A stretch of 64,000 nt of DNA from Bacillus sp. UNC438CL73TsuS30 (GCF_000482325.1 NZ_KI535296.1:262854-326853), one strand, 5' to 3'; positions 35,791-44,548 are shown, numbered from the stretch's first letter. Program-made: numbers and translations. Notes: generated from the sequence alone by a model not told the origin.

Positions 35791-36714
35791 TTGGGACATC
35801 ACCATCACCATGGACATGACCATGGACACCACCATCACCAACCGGCCAATTATGGTTTTGCTTTTGGCTTTGGGATTACCTTAAATGTTATTTTTATTTT
35901 GATTGAGGTCATTTATGGGATACTAAGCGACTCTTTAGCATTACTTGCGGATGCAGGACACAATTTAAGTGATGTACTCGGACTTGTCATTGCCTGGATT
36001 GCTGTTTGGCTGGGGAAAAAAGCACCTACAGCTAAGCGAACGTATGGATTTAAAAAAAGCTCCATTCTTGCTGCTCTGTTTAATGCAGTATTCTTACTTG
36101 TAGCAATTGGTGCGATTGCTTGGGAAGCGATTCAACGATTTTCTTCTCCCGCTCCTGTTGCGGGTAAGACCGTGATCATTGTTGCTCTTATAGGGATTGT
36201 GATAAACACAGTTACCGCATTATTATTTATGTCGGGAAGGAAAAACGATTTAAATATTCGTGGGGCCTATTTACACATGATGGCGGATGCGGTAGTGTCA
36301 CTGGGTGTTGTCATATCAGGTTTCATTATGCTTTGGTCCGGTTGGCAATGGATTGATCCCCTTGTAAGCCTGATTATTGCAATCGTCATTTTCCTTGGTA
36401 CATGGGGCTTATTGAGTGAATCATTAAATTTATCTCTTGATGCTGTTCCAAATGGAATTGATGTAGATAAGATAAGAACTTATTTAAAAAACGTACCTAC
36501 GGTTATAGAGGTTCATGATTTGCATGTTTGGGGAATGAGTACGACTGAGCCGGCTTTAACGGTTCACCTTGTGCGTTCCGAAATTACGGATAATGATCAA
36601 TTACTGCAACAGCTAACAAAAGAGCTGCATGATCATTTTGGAATTGAACATACGACCATTCAAATTGAAAAAGGGACATTTGACTGTGCCCAAGCCCCGG
36701 TTGATACCATTTAA
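35791..36714 (+). CDS. czcD: Cation diffusion facilitator, CzcD/ZitB-type metal exporter
   Basis: A 307-residue CDF transporter that exchanges Zn2+ (also Cd2+, Co2+) for protons across the membrane. A His-rich N-terminus (GHHHHHGHDHGHHHHQ), six membrane segments (about 20-210) with the metal-site residues in ADAGHNLSD (segment 2) and HMMADAVVS (segment 5), and a C-terminal cytosolic domain (about 215-295). Start TTG 35791 after TTAGGGGGG. Situated behind cadCA. The exact metal cannot be read from sequence; the symbol denotes the subfamily. Confidence 0.9.
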   Translation: MGHHHHHGHDHGHHHHQPANYGFAFGFGITLNVIFILIEVIYGILSDSLALLADAGHNLSDVLGLVIAWIAVWLGKKAPTAKRTYGFKKSSILAALFNAVFLLVAIGAIAWEAIQRFSSPAPVAGKTVIIVALIGIVINTVTALLFMSGRKNDLNIRGAYLHMMADAVVSLGVVISGFIMLWSGWQWIDPLVSLIIAIVIFLGTWGLLSESLNLSLDAVPNGIDVDKIRTYLKNVPTVIEVHDLHVWGMSTTEPALTVHLVRSEITDNDQLLQQLTKELHDHFGIEHTTIQIEKGTFDCAQAPVDTI

Positions 36715-36718
36715 CTGC

Positions 36719-36758
36719 TCAGCAAAAAACAACGAATGACTCGTTGTTTTTTTGCTGA
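36719..36758. terminator. Bidirectional terminator between convergent czcD and kinase genes
   Basis: A roughly 15-bp stem (AGCAAAAAACAACGA / TCGTTGTTTTTTTGCT) with T runs available in both directions. Confidence 0.88.
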
Positions 36759-36759
36759 C

Positions 36760-38124
36760 TTATTTCTTTAAAAAGATTCTAAAACACGTTCCTTTTCCAG
36801 CCTCGCTTTCAGCAGAAATTTCCCCACCATGGGCTTCAACTAACTCCTTTACAATCGCAAGACCTAATCCAAACCCACCAGTTGCTCTTGAACGAGATTT
36901 ATCCACTCTGTATAAACGGTCAAAAATATGCGAAAGATCTTTCTCTGGAATGCCAATACCTTGGTCAGTGATTACCATATGAACGGCTTCGTTTTCTTCA
37001 AAAACTTTTATATGCACACATGTATTTTCTTTTGAATATTTAAGGCTGTTATCTAAAAGGTTTAAGAGAACTTGCTCGAAACGAATCGGATCCAGATCAA
37101 AAGTTAAATTTCTTGAGCATTCTAATTTGAATAGTATTTTTTTTTCATTAAAGGCCGGTAAAACCTTTACGAGGATAGATTGTAAAAAATCACTGAGATT
37201 CACTTTTTGCTTAGAAATAGAAAACGTATTTTGGTCCAATTTTGCCAAGTCAAATAATTCTTTAAGTAATCGGCTGACATGATCCGCTTCCTCTTGGATA
37301 ATATCGAGGTATTTATCACGGTCTGATTCAGCGAGTTCCTTTCTTTTTGCAATATCTGCATATCCTTTGATATAGGTTAATGGTGTTCGAAGTTCGTGAG
37401 AGATACTTGCCAAAAATTCATTTCGCTCTTGTTTTAAATAATTTAAGTCATTTGCAAGAGTCTGTATGGATTGTGCTAATTCTCCGAGTTCATCTCGGGA
37501 GGGCGGTGGAAGTGTAACGGAAAAATCTCCTTTGCTTAATTTTTTTGTTGCTTCTTTCATCGAAATCAGCGGCTTTGTTAATGCCTTTGATAAAAAGAAA
37601 ATCGTTATAATCATGAAGAGTAGAATTAAAACAGATGCTAAAAGGAAATGATTATTTAATTGAGAAATTAACTTCTGAACCTCATCTGTGTTCTTGAACA
37701 TATATACATATCCCGCTTTTTCTCCGCCCTTATTAAATGCGGTAACGGTTGCAATATATTGTTCCTTTTGCCAATCTGATTGCAGCACCCGTCCATTTCT
37801 TGGGAGGTTATCGATCGGTTTATTTAAGATAGTCCTCATGCTTTGGTTGATTTTACTAGAGGAAAGTAAGACATCACCGGTTGTGTTCGTGATAACAACT
37901 TCAGTATCTGTATGGGATTCCATTAAACCGATGTGATGAAGTGTGGCTGAATCTGAATTGATTTCCAAGACAGCCCGATGACTATTTCCCCTTGCTTGAA
38001 GCGAACCAAGCTCCTGATGAACCTGCGAATGTACTAAATTATTATGTAAAAAAAACATCGAAAAAATTTCAATCACCAAAATACAGAAAAAAAACCACAT
38101 GCCTAATTTAATCGAAATCTTCAT
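36760..38124 (-). CDS. Membrane sensor histidine kinase
   Basis: A 454-residue sensor kinase: membrane segments at about 6-28 and 160-180 flank an extracellular sensor domain (about 29-157), then HAMP (about 180-232), HisKA with His243 in SISHELRTPLTYIKGYAD, and HATPase_c with NLLDNSLKYSKE, DQGIGIPEKDL and GGFGLGLAIVKELV. Start ATG 38124 is chosen because AGGTGG lies just upstream (a GTG at 38133 has none). It follows its regulator by 12 bases. Its neighbours are metal genes, so a metal or redox stimulus is an inference. Confidence 0.92.
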   Translation of the reverse strand: MKISIKLGMWFFFCILVIEIFSMFFLHNNLVHSQVHQELGSLQARGNSHRAVLEINSDSATLHHIGLMESHTDTEVVITNTTGDVLLSSSKINQSMRTILNKPIDNLPRNGRVLQSDWQKEQYIATVTAFNKGGEKAGYVYMFKNTDEVQKLISQLNNHFLLASVLILLFMIITIFFLSKALTKPLISMKEATKKLSKGDFSVTLPPPSRDELGELAQSIQTLANDLNYLKQERNEFLASISHELRTPLTYIKGYADIAKRKELAESDRDKYLDIIQEEADHVSRLLKELFDLAKLDQNTFSISKQKVNLSDFLQSILVKVLPAFNEKKILFKLECSRNLTFDLDPIRFEQVLLNLLDNSLKYSKENTCVHIKVFEENEAVHMVITDQGIGIPEKDLSHIFDRLYRVDKSRSRATGGFGLGLAIVKELVEAHGGEISAESEAGKGTCFRIFLKK

Positions 38125-38136
38125 ACCTGCCACCTA

Positions 38137-38838
38137 TTATGATTTTAATTCAGAGCCCACTTTTACCCACTTATATCCTATTCCCCAAACGGTATAAAGA
38201 TGGTTATCTATTGGAAAACCTGCATTTCTTAATTTTTCTCTTAAATTCCGAATATGCGAATCGACCGTTCGATCATCGATATTTGAATTTAGGCCCCAAA
38301 TGGCTGTAACTATATGATCTCGGGAGTACACTTTCTTAGGATTTTTTAAAAACAATCCAATTAATGCAAATTCCTTTGGTGTAAGGGGAATATGTTGATT
38401 TTGAAATTTTAACTCCACAGTTTCTTCATTCCATTCTAATCCGTTGAAAACAAGCATATGTTGATGATTCTTTAAATGACTTATTCTTCTTAATAATGCT
38501 TCAATCCTGGCCATTAGTTCGGCTTCGTGAAAGGGTTTCGTTACATAATCATCGGCGCCATGTTTGAATCCTTTGATTACATCGACTGTTTCACTTCTAG
38601 CCGTTAACATGATAATGGGAATATCTGAAAATTCCCTGATTTTTCGGCAGGTCATCCACCCATCCATTTCAGGCATCATTACATCAAGGAGTACGATGTC
38701 GATATTTTCCTTCTTCAGGTGACTTAAAGCATCTTTCCCCGATTCGGCCTTCAAACATTTATAATCATAGGGTGTTAAATATAGACATAAAAGGTCGAGC
38801 ATACGGGTTTCGTCATCCACTAGTAAAATTGTCCTCAT
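38137..38838 (-). CDS. OmpR/PhoB family response regulator
   Basis: A 233-residue regulator: receiver domain with DDE pocket and phospho-acceptor Asp52 (IVLLDVMMPEMDG), Lys in YVTKPF, and a winged-helix DNA-binding domain (about 130-228: LTPKEFALIGLFLKNPKKVYSRD, RTVDSHIRNLREKL, YTVWGIGYKW). Pair of the kinase downstream. The target is unknown; the divergently transcribed Met/His-rich gene and Fe-S gene are the obvious candidates. Confidence 0.93.
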   Translation of the reverse strand: MRTILLVDDETRMLDLLCLYLTPYDYKCLKAESGKDALSHLKKENIDIVLLDVMMPEMDGWMTCRKIREFSDIPIIMLTARSETVDVIKGFKHGADDYVTKPFHEAELMARIEALLRRISHLKNHQHMLVFNGLEWNEETVELKFQNQHIPLTPKEFALIGLFLKNPKKVYSRDHIVTAIWGLNSNIDDRTVDSHIRNLREKLRNAGFPIDNHLYTVWGIGYKWVKVGSELKS

Positions 38839-39063
38839 AACTCTCCCACCTTACCCTTGTTACGATCATTATAAAAGAAAAATATGAAGAAACCTTGCAG
38901 ATTAAGTGTTTTATTATTTCGATTTTGTGTCAATTGGCTCGGCTTTCATAAATGACAAACTTTGTCCAAGGAAAAACCATAGTTTCTGCACACTTTTCCA
39001 TTAAAGTGAAACCATGTTAATCAATACTCTTATTTTATTCTTTATGGGAATGAGGTGAATAGC

Positions 39064-39468
39064 TTGAAAGCTAAATGGATGTTTATGATTATTCTAGTTA
39101 TAGTATTTTCCGGTGGAAGAATGGCTATGGCACATGAAGGGGATCAAAAGATGCCATCAACATCAAGCCTTAACGGAAACGAACATTCCGAGCACAACAT
39201 GGAAGGAATGGACATGAGCGGGGAACACACCACTTACGGCCATGATATGGAAGGAGTGGATATGAGCGGGGAACACACCACTGACAATCATGATATGGAA
39301 GGAATGGACATGGAGGGCAGTGGACACTCCCATGGACCGGTAATTGAAAAACCAGCCAATTTAAAGGTGTTGGGTACTTATGGTGCAGTTAATCTTTCGT
39401 TTATTGTGATTGGAATATGGAATAAGTGGTGTAGAAGAAAGGGTGGTTCCAATGGCAATTCCAAGTAA
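39064..39468 (+). CDS. Met/His-rich exported protein, probable copper binder
   Basis: A 134-residue protein with an N-terminal hydrophobic export segment (about 6-24), a low-complexity Met/His/Asp middle (about 35-95) containing repeats HNMEGMDMSGEHTT, HDMEGVDMSGEHTT and HDMEGMDMEGSGHSHG, and a hydrophobic segment near the C-terminus (about 107-122) ending in a basic tail. Alternating Met and His outside the membrane suits Cu(I)/Cu(II) binding. Start TTG 39064 is 6 bases after GAGGTG. It overlaps the next gene by 17 bases, so the two are translationally coupled. No family name recognised. Confidence 0.75.
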   Translation: MKAKWMFMIILVIVFSGGRMAMAHEGDQKMPSTSSLNGNEHSEHNMEGMDMSGEHTTYGHDMEGVDMSGEHTTDNHDMEGMDMEGSGHSHGPVIEKPANLKVLGTYGAVNLSFIVIGIWNKWCRRKGGSNGNSK

Positions 39469-40837
39469 TCAATTAACTAAAGAGGAAAAACGGATGGAAG
39501 AAAAGCAGCCTTATAATCTATTATCCATACCGATTATAAAAAAATTTATTCAGAGCCGATGGTATCCAGGCATTTTTCAATGGATCGTCCTCATCGTTTT
39601 TTCCGTTATTGTTTATGAATTAGTTGCCGGAACTGTTGACCCAACACGAAATGTCGGAACTTCGTTAACCTGGGTTTTATGGTGGCCGCTCATCCCAATC
39701 TTTTTCCTCGTCATCGGAAGGTTTTGGTGTGCGATTTGTCCATTTGGCAAATTGAGCGATATTGTTCGAAAAACGATTGGCAGCAATCGGCCGATGCCGA
39801 AGTTTTTAAGAAAATATGGGCTTTGGATGATTGACCTTTTCTTTATTGCGATTACCTATAGCGATCATATTTGGGGGATTGTTGAATCACCAAGAGGATC
39901 CGGTTATTTGCTTCTATTACTTGTGACGATGGTGGTTGGGACATCCGTTTTTTATGAAAGAAGAACATTCTGTAAGACGCTTTGTTTCCTAGGAGGATTA
40001 TCTGGTAACTATTCACGTTCCGGTTCATTAGAACTTCGCGGCACATTAGAAATATGTAAGACATGTAAAACCCAGTCTTGTTTTAAAGGAAGCGATAAGG
40101 CAGAAGGCTGTCCAATGTTTCAATTTGTAAGGACAATGGATTCATCGGCTGATTGTAACCTATGCGGAAACTGTGTGAAATCTTGTCCGAATGACTCGAT
40201 TCGGATTTCTCCGAGGGTACCTACATCGGAATTATGGGGAATCAAAAAACCGATGATTGAGCATACCTTCTTGGCAGCCGTCATTATGGGAATTGTGTTT
40301 GTTCAAAACATTACAATGGTATCCATCTGGCAGGATATTTTAAATGCAATTGGTTCCATAACCGGGACAGATAATTATAATGTTAACTTTACGGTTGCCT
40401 TTATTATTTCAATGGCTATCCCAGTAGCGCTATTATTAGGAACAGCAAAAATTGCAACCGTAACCGGTGGTTCTGCAGAAAAAGTAAAGAAAAACTTTAT
40501 TCGATTCGGTTATGCGATCATTCCATTAGATTTAGCAGGTCACCTTGTACATAACCTTTTCCATATCATTACGGAGGGAAAAGCAATCTGGTATAACACG
40601 GCAGCATTATTCGGTATGAAAGTAACGAGAGGGGATTTAGCCTTTGCTCCTGCTTCATCTGTTCAAATGCTCCAGTATATTATTATCGTGATTGGAATGA
40701 TTGGTTCCATTTATACAGCTTATCGAATTGGCAACAAAGGATCTTTTAAGGCATTGATGCCGTACTATACTTTAATGCTAATACTTGCAGTCGCAAATAT
40801 TTATTTGTTCTCACTCCCAATGATGCATAGGGTATAA
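39452..40837 (+). CDS. NosR/NapH-like polytopic membrane protein with 4Fe-4S clusters
   Basis: A 461-residue membrane protein with about eight to nine hydrophobic segments and the Fer4_5 pattern of NapH/NosR/CcoG proteins: FWCAICPFGKLSD, FCKTLCFLGGLSG, a Cys-rich stretch ICKTCKTQSCFKG ... GCPM, and a 4Fe-4S motif CNLCGNCVKSCP. It would pass electrons through the membrane via iron-sulfur clusters. No nos, nap or cco genes are nearby; instead the coupled Met/His-rich gene is upstream and copZA downstream, which suggests a copper-linked redox task (inferred). Start 39452 follows AAAGGGTGG. Confidence 0.82.
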   Translation: MAIPSNQLTKEEKRMEEKQPYNLLSIPIIKKFIQSRWYPGIFQWIVLIVFSVIVYELVAGTVDPTRNVGTSLTWVLWWPLIPIFFLVIGRFWCAICPFGKLSDIVRKTIGSNRPMPKFLRKYGLWMIDLFFIAITYSDHIWGIVESPRGSGYLLLLLVTMVVGTSVFYERRTFCKTLCFLGGLSGNYSRSGSLELRGTLEICKTCKTQSCFKGSDKAEGCPMFQFVRTMDSSADCNLCGNCVKSCPNDSIRISPRVPTSELWGIKKPMIEHTFLAAVIMGIVFVQNITMVSIWQDILNAIGSITGTDNYNVNFTVAFIISMAIPVALLLGTAKIATVTGGSAEKVKKNFIRFGYAIIPLDLAGHLVHNLFHIITEGKAIWYNTAALFGMKVTRGDLAFAPASSVQMLQYIIIVIGMIGSIYTAYRIGNKGSFKALMPYYTLMLILAVANIYLFSLPMMHRV

Positions 40838-40842
40838 AACAC

Positions 40843-40885
40843 TAAAAACCTTAGGCCGTAATATCAATTGGGCTAAGGTTTTTTA
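40843..40885 (+). terminator. Intrinsic terminator of the Fe-S protein gene
   Basis: AAAACCTTAGGCC pairs with GGGCTAAGGTTTT; a T run follows. Confidence 0.87.
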
Positions 40886-41017
40886 ATTGCCTAAATTACT
40901 TGAGAATTTGGCGATTTCTTGACGAAATCAAATATGCGTATTTTTTTGATATGTATCTGATAAAGTTATTCTTGTTAGAAAAAGTGAAAACAGCATAAAA
41001 GAAATTAAAAAACAGGC

Positions 41018-41047
41018 TTTACATAGGGTAGGGGGGTATAGTATTAT
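41018..41047 (+). promoter_or_regulatory. copZ promoter with copper-operator-like G tract
   Basis: TTTACA at 41018-41023 and TATTAT at 41042-41047 with an 18-base spacer that contains TAGGGTAGGGGGGTATA, resembling the G/C-tract CsoR operators seen in front of copZA genes. No csoR is in the window. Confidence 0.55.
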
Positions 41048-41093
41048 AGAAACAAGGGAAAATATAATAAAATATCCGAAGGGAATGAACATA

Positions 41094-41300
41094 ATGGAAA
41101 AGGTATCATTAAATGTTATAGGAATGTCTTGCGGTCATTGTGTAAACGCGGTAGAAGGAAGTGTCGGTGCACTTAACGGTGTCAGTTCCGTTAAGGTCGA
41201 TTTGAAGGCAGAAAAAGTGGATGTGGAGTTTAATCCAAATGAAGTTTCATTGGATAAAATAAAGGAAACCATTGATGACCAAGGTTATGATGTGAAATAA
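41094..41300 (+). CDS. copZ: Copper chaperone CopZ
   Basis: A 68-residue ferredoxin-like HMA protein that carries Cu(I) to CopA. Metal site in GMSCGHCVNAVEGSV (CXXC). Start ATG 41094 is set by AAGGGA 9 bases upstream; ATG 41085 would lie directly on the ribosome site. Confidence 0.95.
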   Translation: MEKVSLNVIGMSCGHCVNAVEGSVGALNGVSSVKVDLKAEKVDVEFNPNEVSLDKIKETIDDQGYDVK

Positions 41301-41305
41301 AGAGT

Positions 41306-41370
41306 GTGAAAAAGACGTGCTAGCTCCTAGCACGTTCTCTTTCACAAAAATATATACCTATATAGGGTAT
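41306..41370 (+). promoter_or_regulatory. copZ-copA intercistronic hairpin and CsoR-like palindrome
   Basis: After the copZ stop, GTGAAA/TTTCAC and a perfect 9-bp ACGTGCTAG/CTAGCACGT stem form a long hairpin (41306-41345) without a T run, which could stabilise the copZ message or limit readthrough. At 41354-41370 ATACC-TATATA-GGGTAT is a palindrome of the CsoR-operator kind, right before the copA ribosome site. Confidence 0.5.
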
Positions 41371-41385
41371 AAGGAGCTGGCTTTT

Positions 41386-43800
41386 ATGAGTCAAAATATA
41401 AAAGAGACCACTATACAAATCTCTAGAATGACCTGTGCTGCATGTGCCATTCGAATTGAAAAAGGTCTTAATAAATTAGAAGGCGTTGAAAGAGCCAATG
41501 TGAATCTTGCTTTAGAAAAATCTAATGTTAAATATAATCCCGAAAAAATCAAGGTGGAAGACATTGAAAAAAAGATTAAGGATTTAGGATACGAGGTTGT
41601 CAATGAAAAAACTGAATTTGATATCACCGGGATGACTTGTGCCGCTTGTGCGACCCGAATTGAAAAAGGTCTTTATAAGTTAGCTGGTGTTGTAAAAGCA
41701 AATGTGAATTTAGCGCTTGAGAAAGCCACAGTGGAGTACAATAGTGCCGTTCTTTCAACCGGAGAAATCATTAAAAAGGTGGAAGTACTCGGTTATGGTG
41801 CTCATATAAAGGAAGATGTAAAAGATACGATTGACCATCGCCAAAAGGAAATCGAAAAACAGACAGGGAAGTTTATCTTTTCGGCTATCCTTTCCTTACC
41901 GCTTTTATGGGCAATGGTAGGGCACTTCAGCTTTACATCATTCATTTGGGTTCCGGAAATGTTTATGAATCCGTGGGTTCAATTGGCCTTGGCTACCCCG
42001 GTTCAGTTTATCATCGGAAAACAGTTTTATATCGGAGCATATAAAGCGTTAAAAAATAAGAGTGCTAATATGGATGTACTTGTTGCACTAGGTACCTCTG
42101 CCGCTTATTTTTATAGTTTGTATCTATCGTTTACTTCGATTGGAGGTCATTCACAATCGGTAGAGCTGTACTATGAAACAAGTTCAATCCTGATTACATT
42201 GATCATTCTTGGAAAGCTGTTTGAAGCGAAAGCAAAGGGACGTTCATCCGAAGCGATTAAAAAATTGATGGGTCTTCAAGCGAAAACAGCAATGGTTGAG
42301 AGAGCAGGAATCGAACAGGAGGTCCCGATTGAGGAAGTAATCGTTGGGGATATCCTTCATATTAAACCTGGTGAGAAGATCCCAGTCGATGGAAAGATAA
42401 TAGAGGGCCGTTCAGCTATTGATGAGTCGATGTTAACCGGTGAAAGCGTGCCTGTTGATAAAAGCCCTGGTGATGAGGTAATTGGAGCTACCATCAATAA
42501 AAATGGATTTCTCAAAGTGGAAGCAACAAAAGTTGGCAGGGATACAGCTTTAGCACAGATCGTTAAAGTTGTCGAAGAAGCCCAGGGATCAAAAGCGCCA
42601 ATCCAACGTCTAGCTGATAAAATTTCCGGAATCTTTGTCCCTATTGTTGTTGCACTTGCCGTTCTAGCCTTTGTTGTTTGGTATTTTTTCGTCACACCTG
42701 GGGATTTTGCAGAGGCGTTAGAGAAATTGATTGCGGTCCTTGTTATTGCCTGTCCATGTGCACTAGGTTTAGCAACACCGACTTCCATCATGGCTGGTTC
42801 GGGCCGTGCCGCCGAATATGGAATTCTGTTTAAGGGCGGCGAACACTTAGAAATGACCCATAAGATTTCTACAGTTGTCCTCGATAAAACGGGCACTGTT
42901 ACAAATGGAACGCCGGTTTTAACCGATGTTTTCATAGACAAATCTCAACCAGAAGGAGAATTTTTATCACTGGTTGGATCTGCTGAGAAACAATCAGAAC
43001 ACCCGCTTGCTCAAGCGATCGTTCAAGGAATTAAAGATAAAGGAATTGCCTTAAAGGATGTAACGGAGTTTGAAGCGATTCCCGGATTTGGTATAAAGGC
43101 AATTGTCGAAGGAAAAGAGCTGCTGGTTGGAACAAGAAAGTTAATGAAACAGTTTAATGTATCTGCGGATGATGCTCTTGATCAGATGGATGCATTAGAA
43201 AGGGCTGGAAAAACCGCGATGCTTACAGCAATAAATGGTCATTTTGCAGGAATAGTGGCCGTGGCGGATACGATAAAAGAAACATCCCAAACAGCGATCA
43301 GCCGCCTTAGAAATATGGGAATTGAAGTAATCATGATTACAGGGGATAATCAGCAAACAGCAAATGCCATTGCAGCTCAGGTTGGAGTAGACCAGGTAAT
43401 TGCCGAGGTACTTCCTGAAGGGAAGGCGGATGAAATCAAGAAGCTGCAGGCACAAGGTAAGAAGGTTGCCATGGTCGGAGATGGAATCAATGATGCACCA
43501 GCTCTTGCTATTGCCGATATCGGTATGGCGATTGGGACTGGTACGGATGTGGCGATGGAGGCAGCTGATATTACACTAATTCGCGGAGATTTAAATAGTA
43601 TCGCTGATGCCATTTTTATAAGTAAAAAGACGATTCGTAATATTAAACAGAACCTTTTTTGGGCGCTTGCCTATAACACGTTGGGTATTCCGGTCGCTGC
43701 ACTTGGGTTCCTTGCACCATGGCTTGCAGGTGCAGCTATGGCGTTCAGCTCTGTCTCGGTTGTTCTTAATGCATTGCGTTTGCAAAAGGTTAAATTGTAA
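41386..43800 (+). CDS. copA: Copper-exporting P-type ATPase CopA
   Basis: An 804-residue Cu(I) exporter. Two N-terminal HMA domains (RMTCAACAIRIEKG and GMTCAACATRIEKG), eight membrane segments, actuator TGES, the CPC metal site (VIACPCALGLATPTS), phosphorylation loop DKTGTVTNG, SEHPLAQA and MVGDGINDAPALA. Start ATG 41386 has AAGGAG upstream; an earlier in-frame ATG (41317) lies within the copZ hairpin. Linked to copZ. Confidence 0.96.
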   Translation: MSQNIKETTIQISRMTCAACAIRIEKGLNKLEGVERANVNLALEKSNVKYNPEKIKVEDIEKKIKDLGYEVVNEKTEFDITGMTCAACATRIEKGLYKLAGVVKANVNLALEKATVEYNSAVLSTGEIIKKVEVLGYGAHIKEDVKDTIDHRQKEIEKQTGKFIFSAILSLPLLWAMVGHFSFTSFIWVPEMFMNPWVQLALATPVQFIIGKQFYIGAYKALKNKSANMDVLVALGTSAAYFYSLYLSFTSIGGHSQSVELYYETSSILITLIILGKLFEAKAKGRSSEAIKKLMGLQAKTAMVERAGIEQEVPIEEVIVGDILHIKPGEKIPVDGKIIEGRSAIDESMLTGESVPVDKSPGDEVIGATINKNGFLKVEATKVGRDTALAQIVKVVEEAQGSKAPIQRLADKISGIFVPIVVALAVLAFVVWYFFVTPGDFAEALEKLIAVLVIACPCALGLATPTSIMAGSGRAAEYGILFKGGEHLEMTHKISTVVLDKTGTVTNGTPVLTDVFIDKSQPEGEFLSLVGSAEKQSEHPLAQAIVQGIKDKGIALKDVTEFEAIPGFGIKAIVEGKELLVGTRKLMKQFNVSADDALDQMDALERAGKTAMLTAINGHFAGIVAVADTIKETSQTAISRLRNMGIEVIMITGDNQQTANAIAAQVGVDQVIAEVLPEGKADEIKKLQAQGKKVAMVGDGINDAPALAIADIGMAIGTGTDVAMEAADITLIRGDLNSIADAIFISKKTIRNIKQNLFWALAYNTLGIPVAALGFLAPWLAGAAMAFSSVSVVLNALRLQKVKL

Positions 43801-43828
43801 AGGAGTGGATATGATCCATTCCTTTTTA
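43799..43828 (+). terminator. Intrinsic terminator of copA
   Basis: AAGGAGTGGAT / ATCCATTCCTT stem (one wobble) with a 3-base loop and five Ts, overlapping the stop codon. Confidence 0.8.
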
Positions 43829-43948
43829 TGGTGAAATCCTTATAGGAATTAGGGAATTTCAAGAGCTAAATTTATTTTTCTGTTGCAATTTTGTGAATAA
43901 ATTTTTAGAATTAATTAACAGAATCAAATGAATGAGGTGTACCCATTG

Positions 43949-44179
43949 GTGATTAAAATTTTGTCGGCGCTTATTTTGCCGGGCTTGCTCGTTTTATTTT
44001 TTACACGGGTCACTTACAATCGGATTATAGGACTTGCATTAACCGTCGCACTTATTGCTGCTTCTGCTTATAAAGGTTATACCCACACATTACCGCTTAT
44101 TATCACCGATGCTCTATCGTTAACGGCCGGTTTTTGGCTGGCTGCAAAAATGAGGCCGAGAATAATAAAAAAAAGTTAG
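43949..44179 (+). CDS. csbA: CsbA family small membrane protein
   Basis: A 76-residue protein with two or three hydrophobic segments (ILSALILPGLLVLFFTRVTY, IIGLALTVALIAASAYKGYT, IITDALSLTAGFWLA). csbA is a sigma-B gene of unknown function located before uvrB in B. subtilis. GTG 43949 gives MIKILSALILPG, matching the family start, 9 bases after GAGGTG; ATG 43928 and TTG 43946 are alternatives. I looked for a sigma-B promoter and found none convincing. Confidence 0.85.
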   Translation: MIKILSALILPGLLVLFFTRVTYNRIIGLALTVALIAASAYKGYTHTLPLIITDALSLTAGFWLAAKMRPRIIKKS

Positions 44180-44180
44180 A

Positions 44181-44212
44181 AGTCTGCCAAAACTTGATTT
44201 GGCAGGCTTTTT
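44181..44212 (+). terminator. Intrinsic terminator of csbA
   Basis: AGTCTGCCAAA pairs with TTTGGCAGGCT (one wobble), followed by five Ts. Confidence 0.87.
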
Positions 44213-44216
44213 GTTT

Positions 44217-44320
44217 TGATTCGCAAATAAAAGTGAGCAATTCGCAAATAAACCTTCTGGATACGCAAATAAAACAGCTTGATTCGCAAATAAGTAGATA
44301 AAATTTGCAAATAAACACGG
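44217..44320 (+). repeat. 21-bp-period repeat array D (TTCGCAAATAAA type)
   Basis: Five units with the ATAAA/ATAAG core at 44227, 44248, 44269, 44290 and 44311, exactly 21 bases apart. Conserved part (AT)TCGCAAATAAA; the remaining nine bases vary. Same orientation as csbA and uvrB. Confidence 0.9.
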
Positions 44321-44385
44321 AGTTTCGCATGTATGAGAATCAAGTAAGTTGAAAAATAAGATTATAACGGATTTCTTAATAAAAA

Positions 44386-44399
44386 CGAATATTCGTTCG
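44386..44399. promoter_or_regulatory. LexA (DinR) SOS box of uvrBA
   Basis: CGAATATTCGTTCG differs by one base from the Bacillus SOS consensus CGAAC-N4-GTTCG and lies 150 bases before uvrB, a known SOS gene. Confidence 0.85.
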
Positions 44400-44548
44400 C
44401 ATATTATTGGTTTGTTTTTGGTGTTTTGTGGTAACATGGTAATATATATTATGGAAAGAATCACTTTTCAGCCGCAACCGGTCCGAGACTTTCTTAAAAA
44501 GGCAGAAAAGTAATGAATCGAACCTATTGTATTTAGGGGGAAATTTTT

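Larger units (their letters stand above)
44180..44548. other. csbA-uvrB intergenic region
   Basis: 369 bases without a gene: csbA terminator, 21-bp repeat array D, then the uvrB control region with a LexA box and about 150 bases of leader. Confidence 0.8.
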
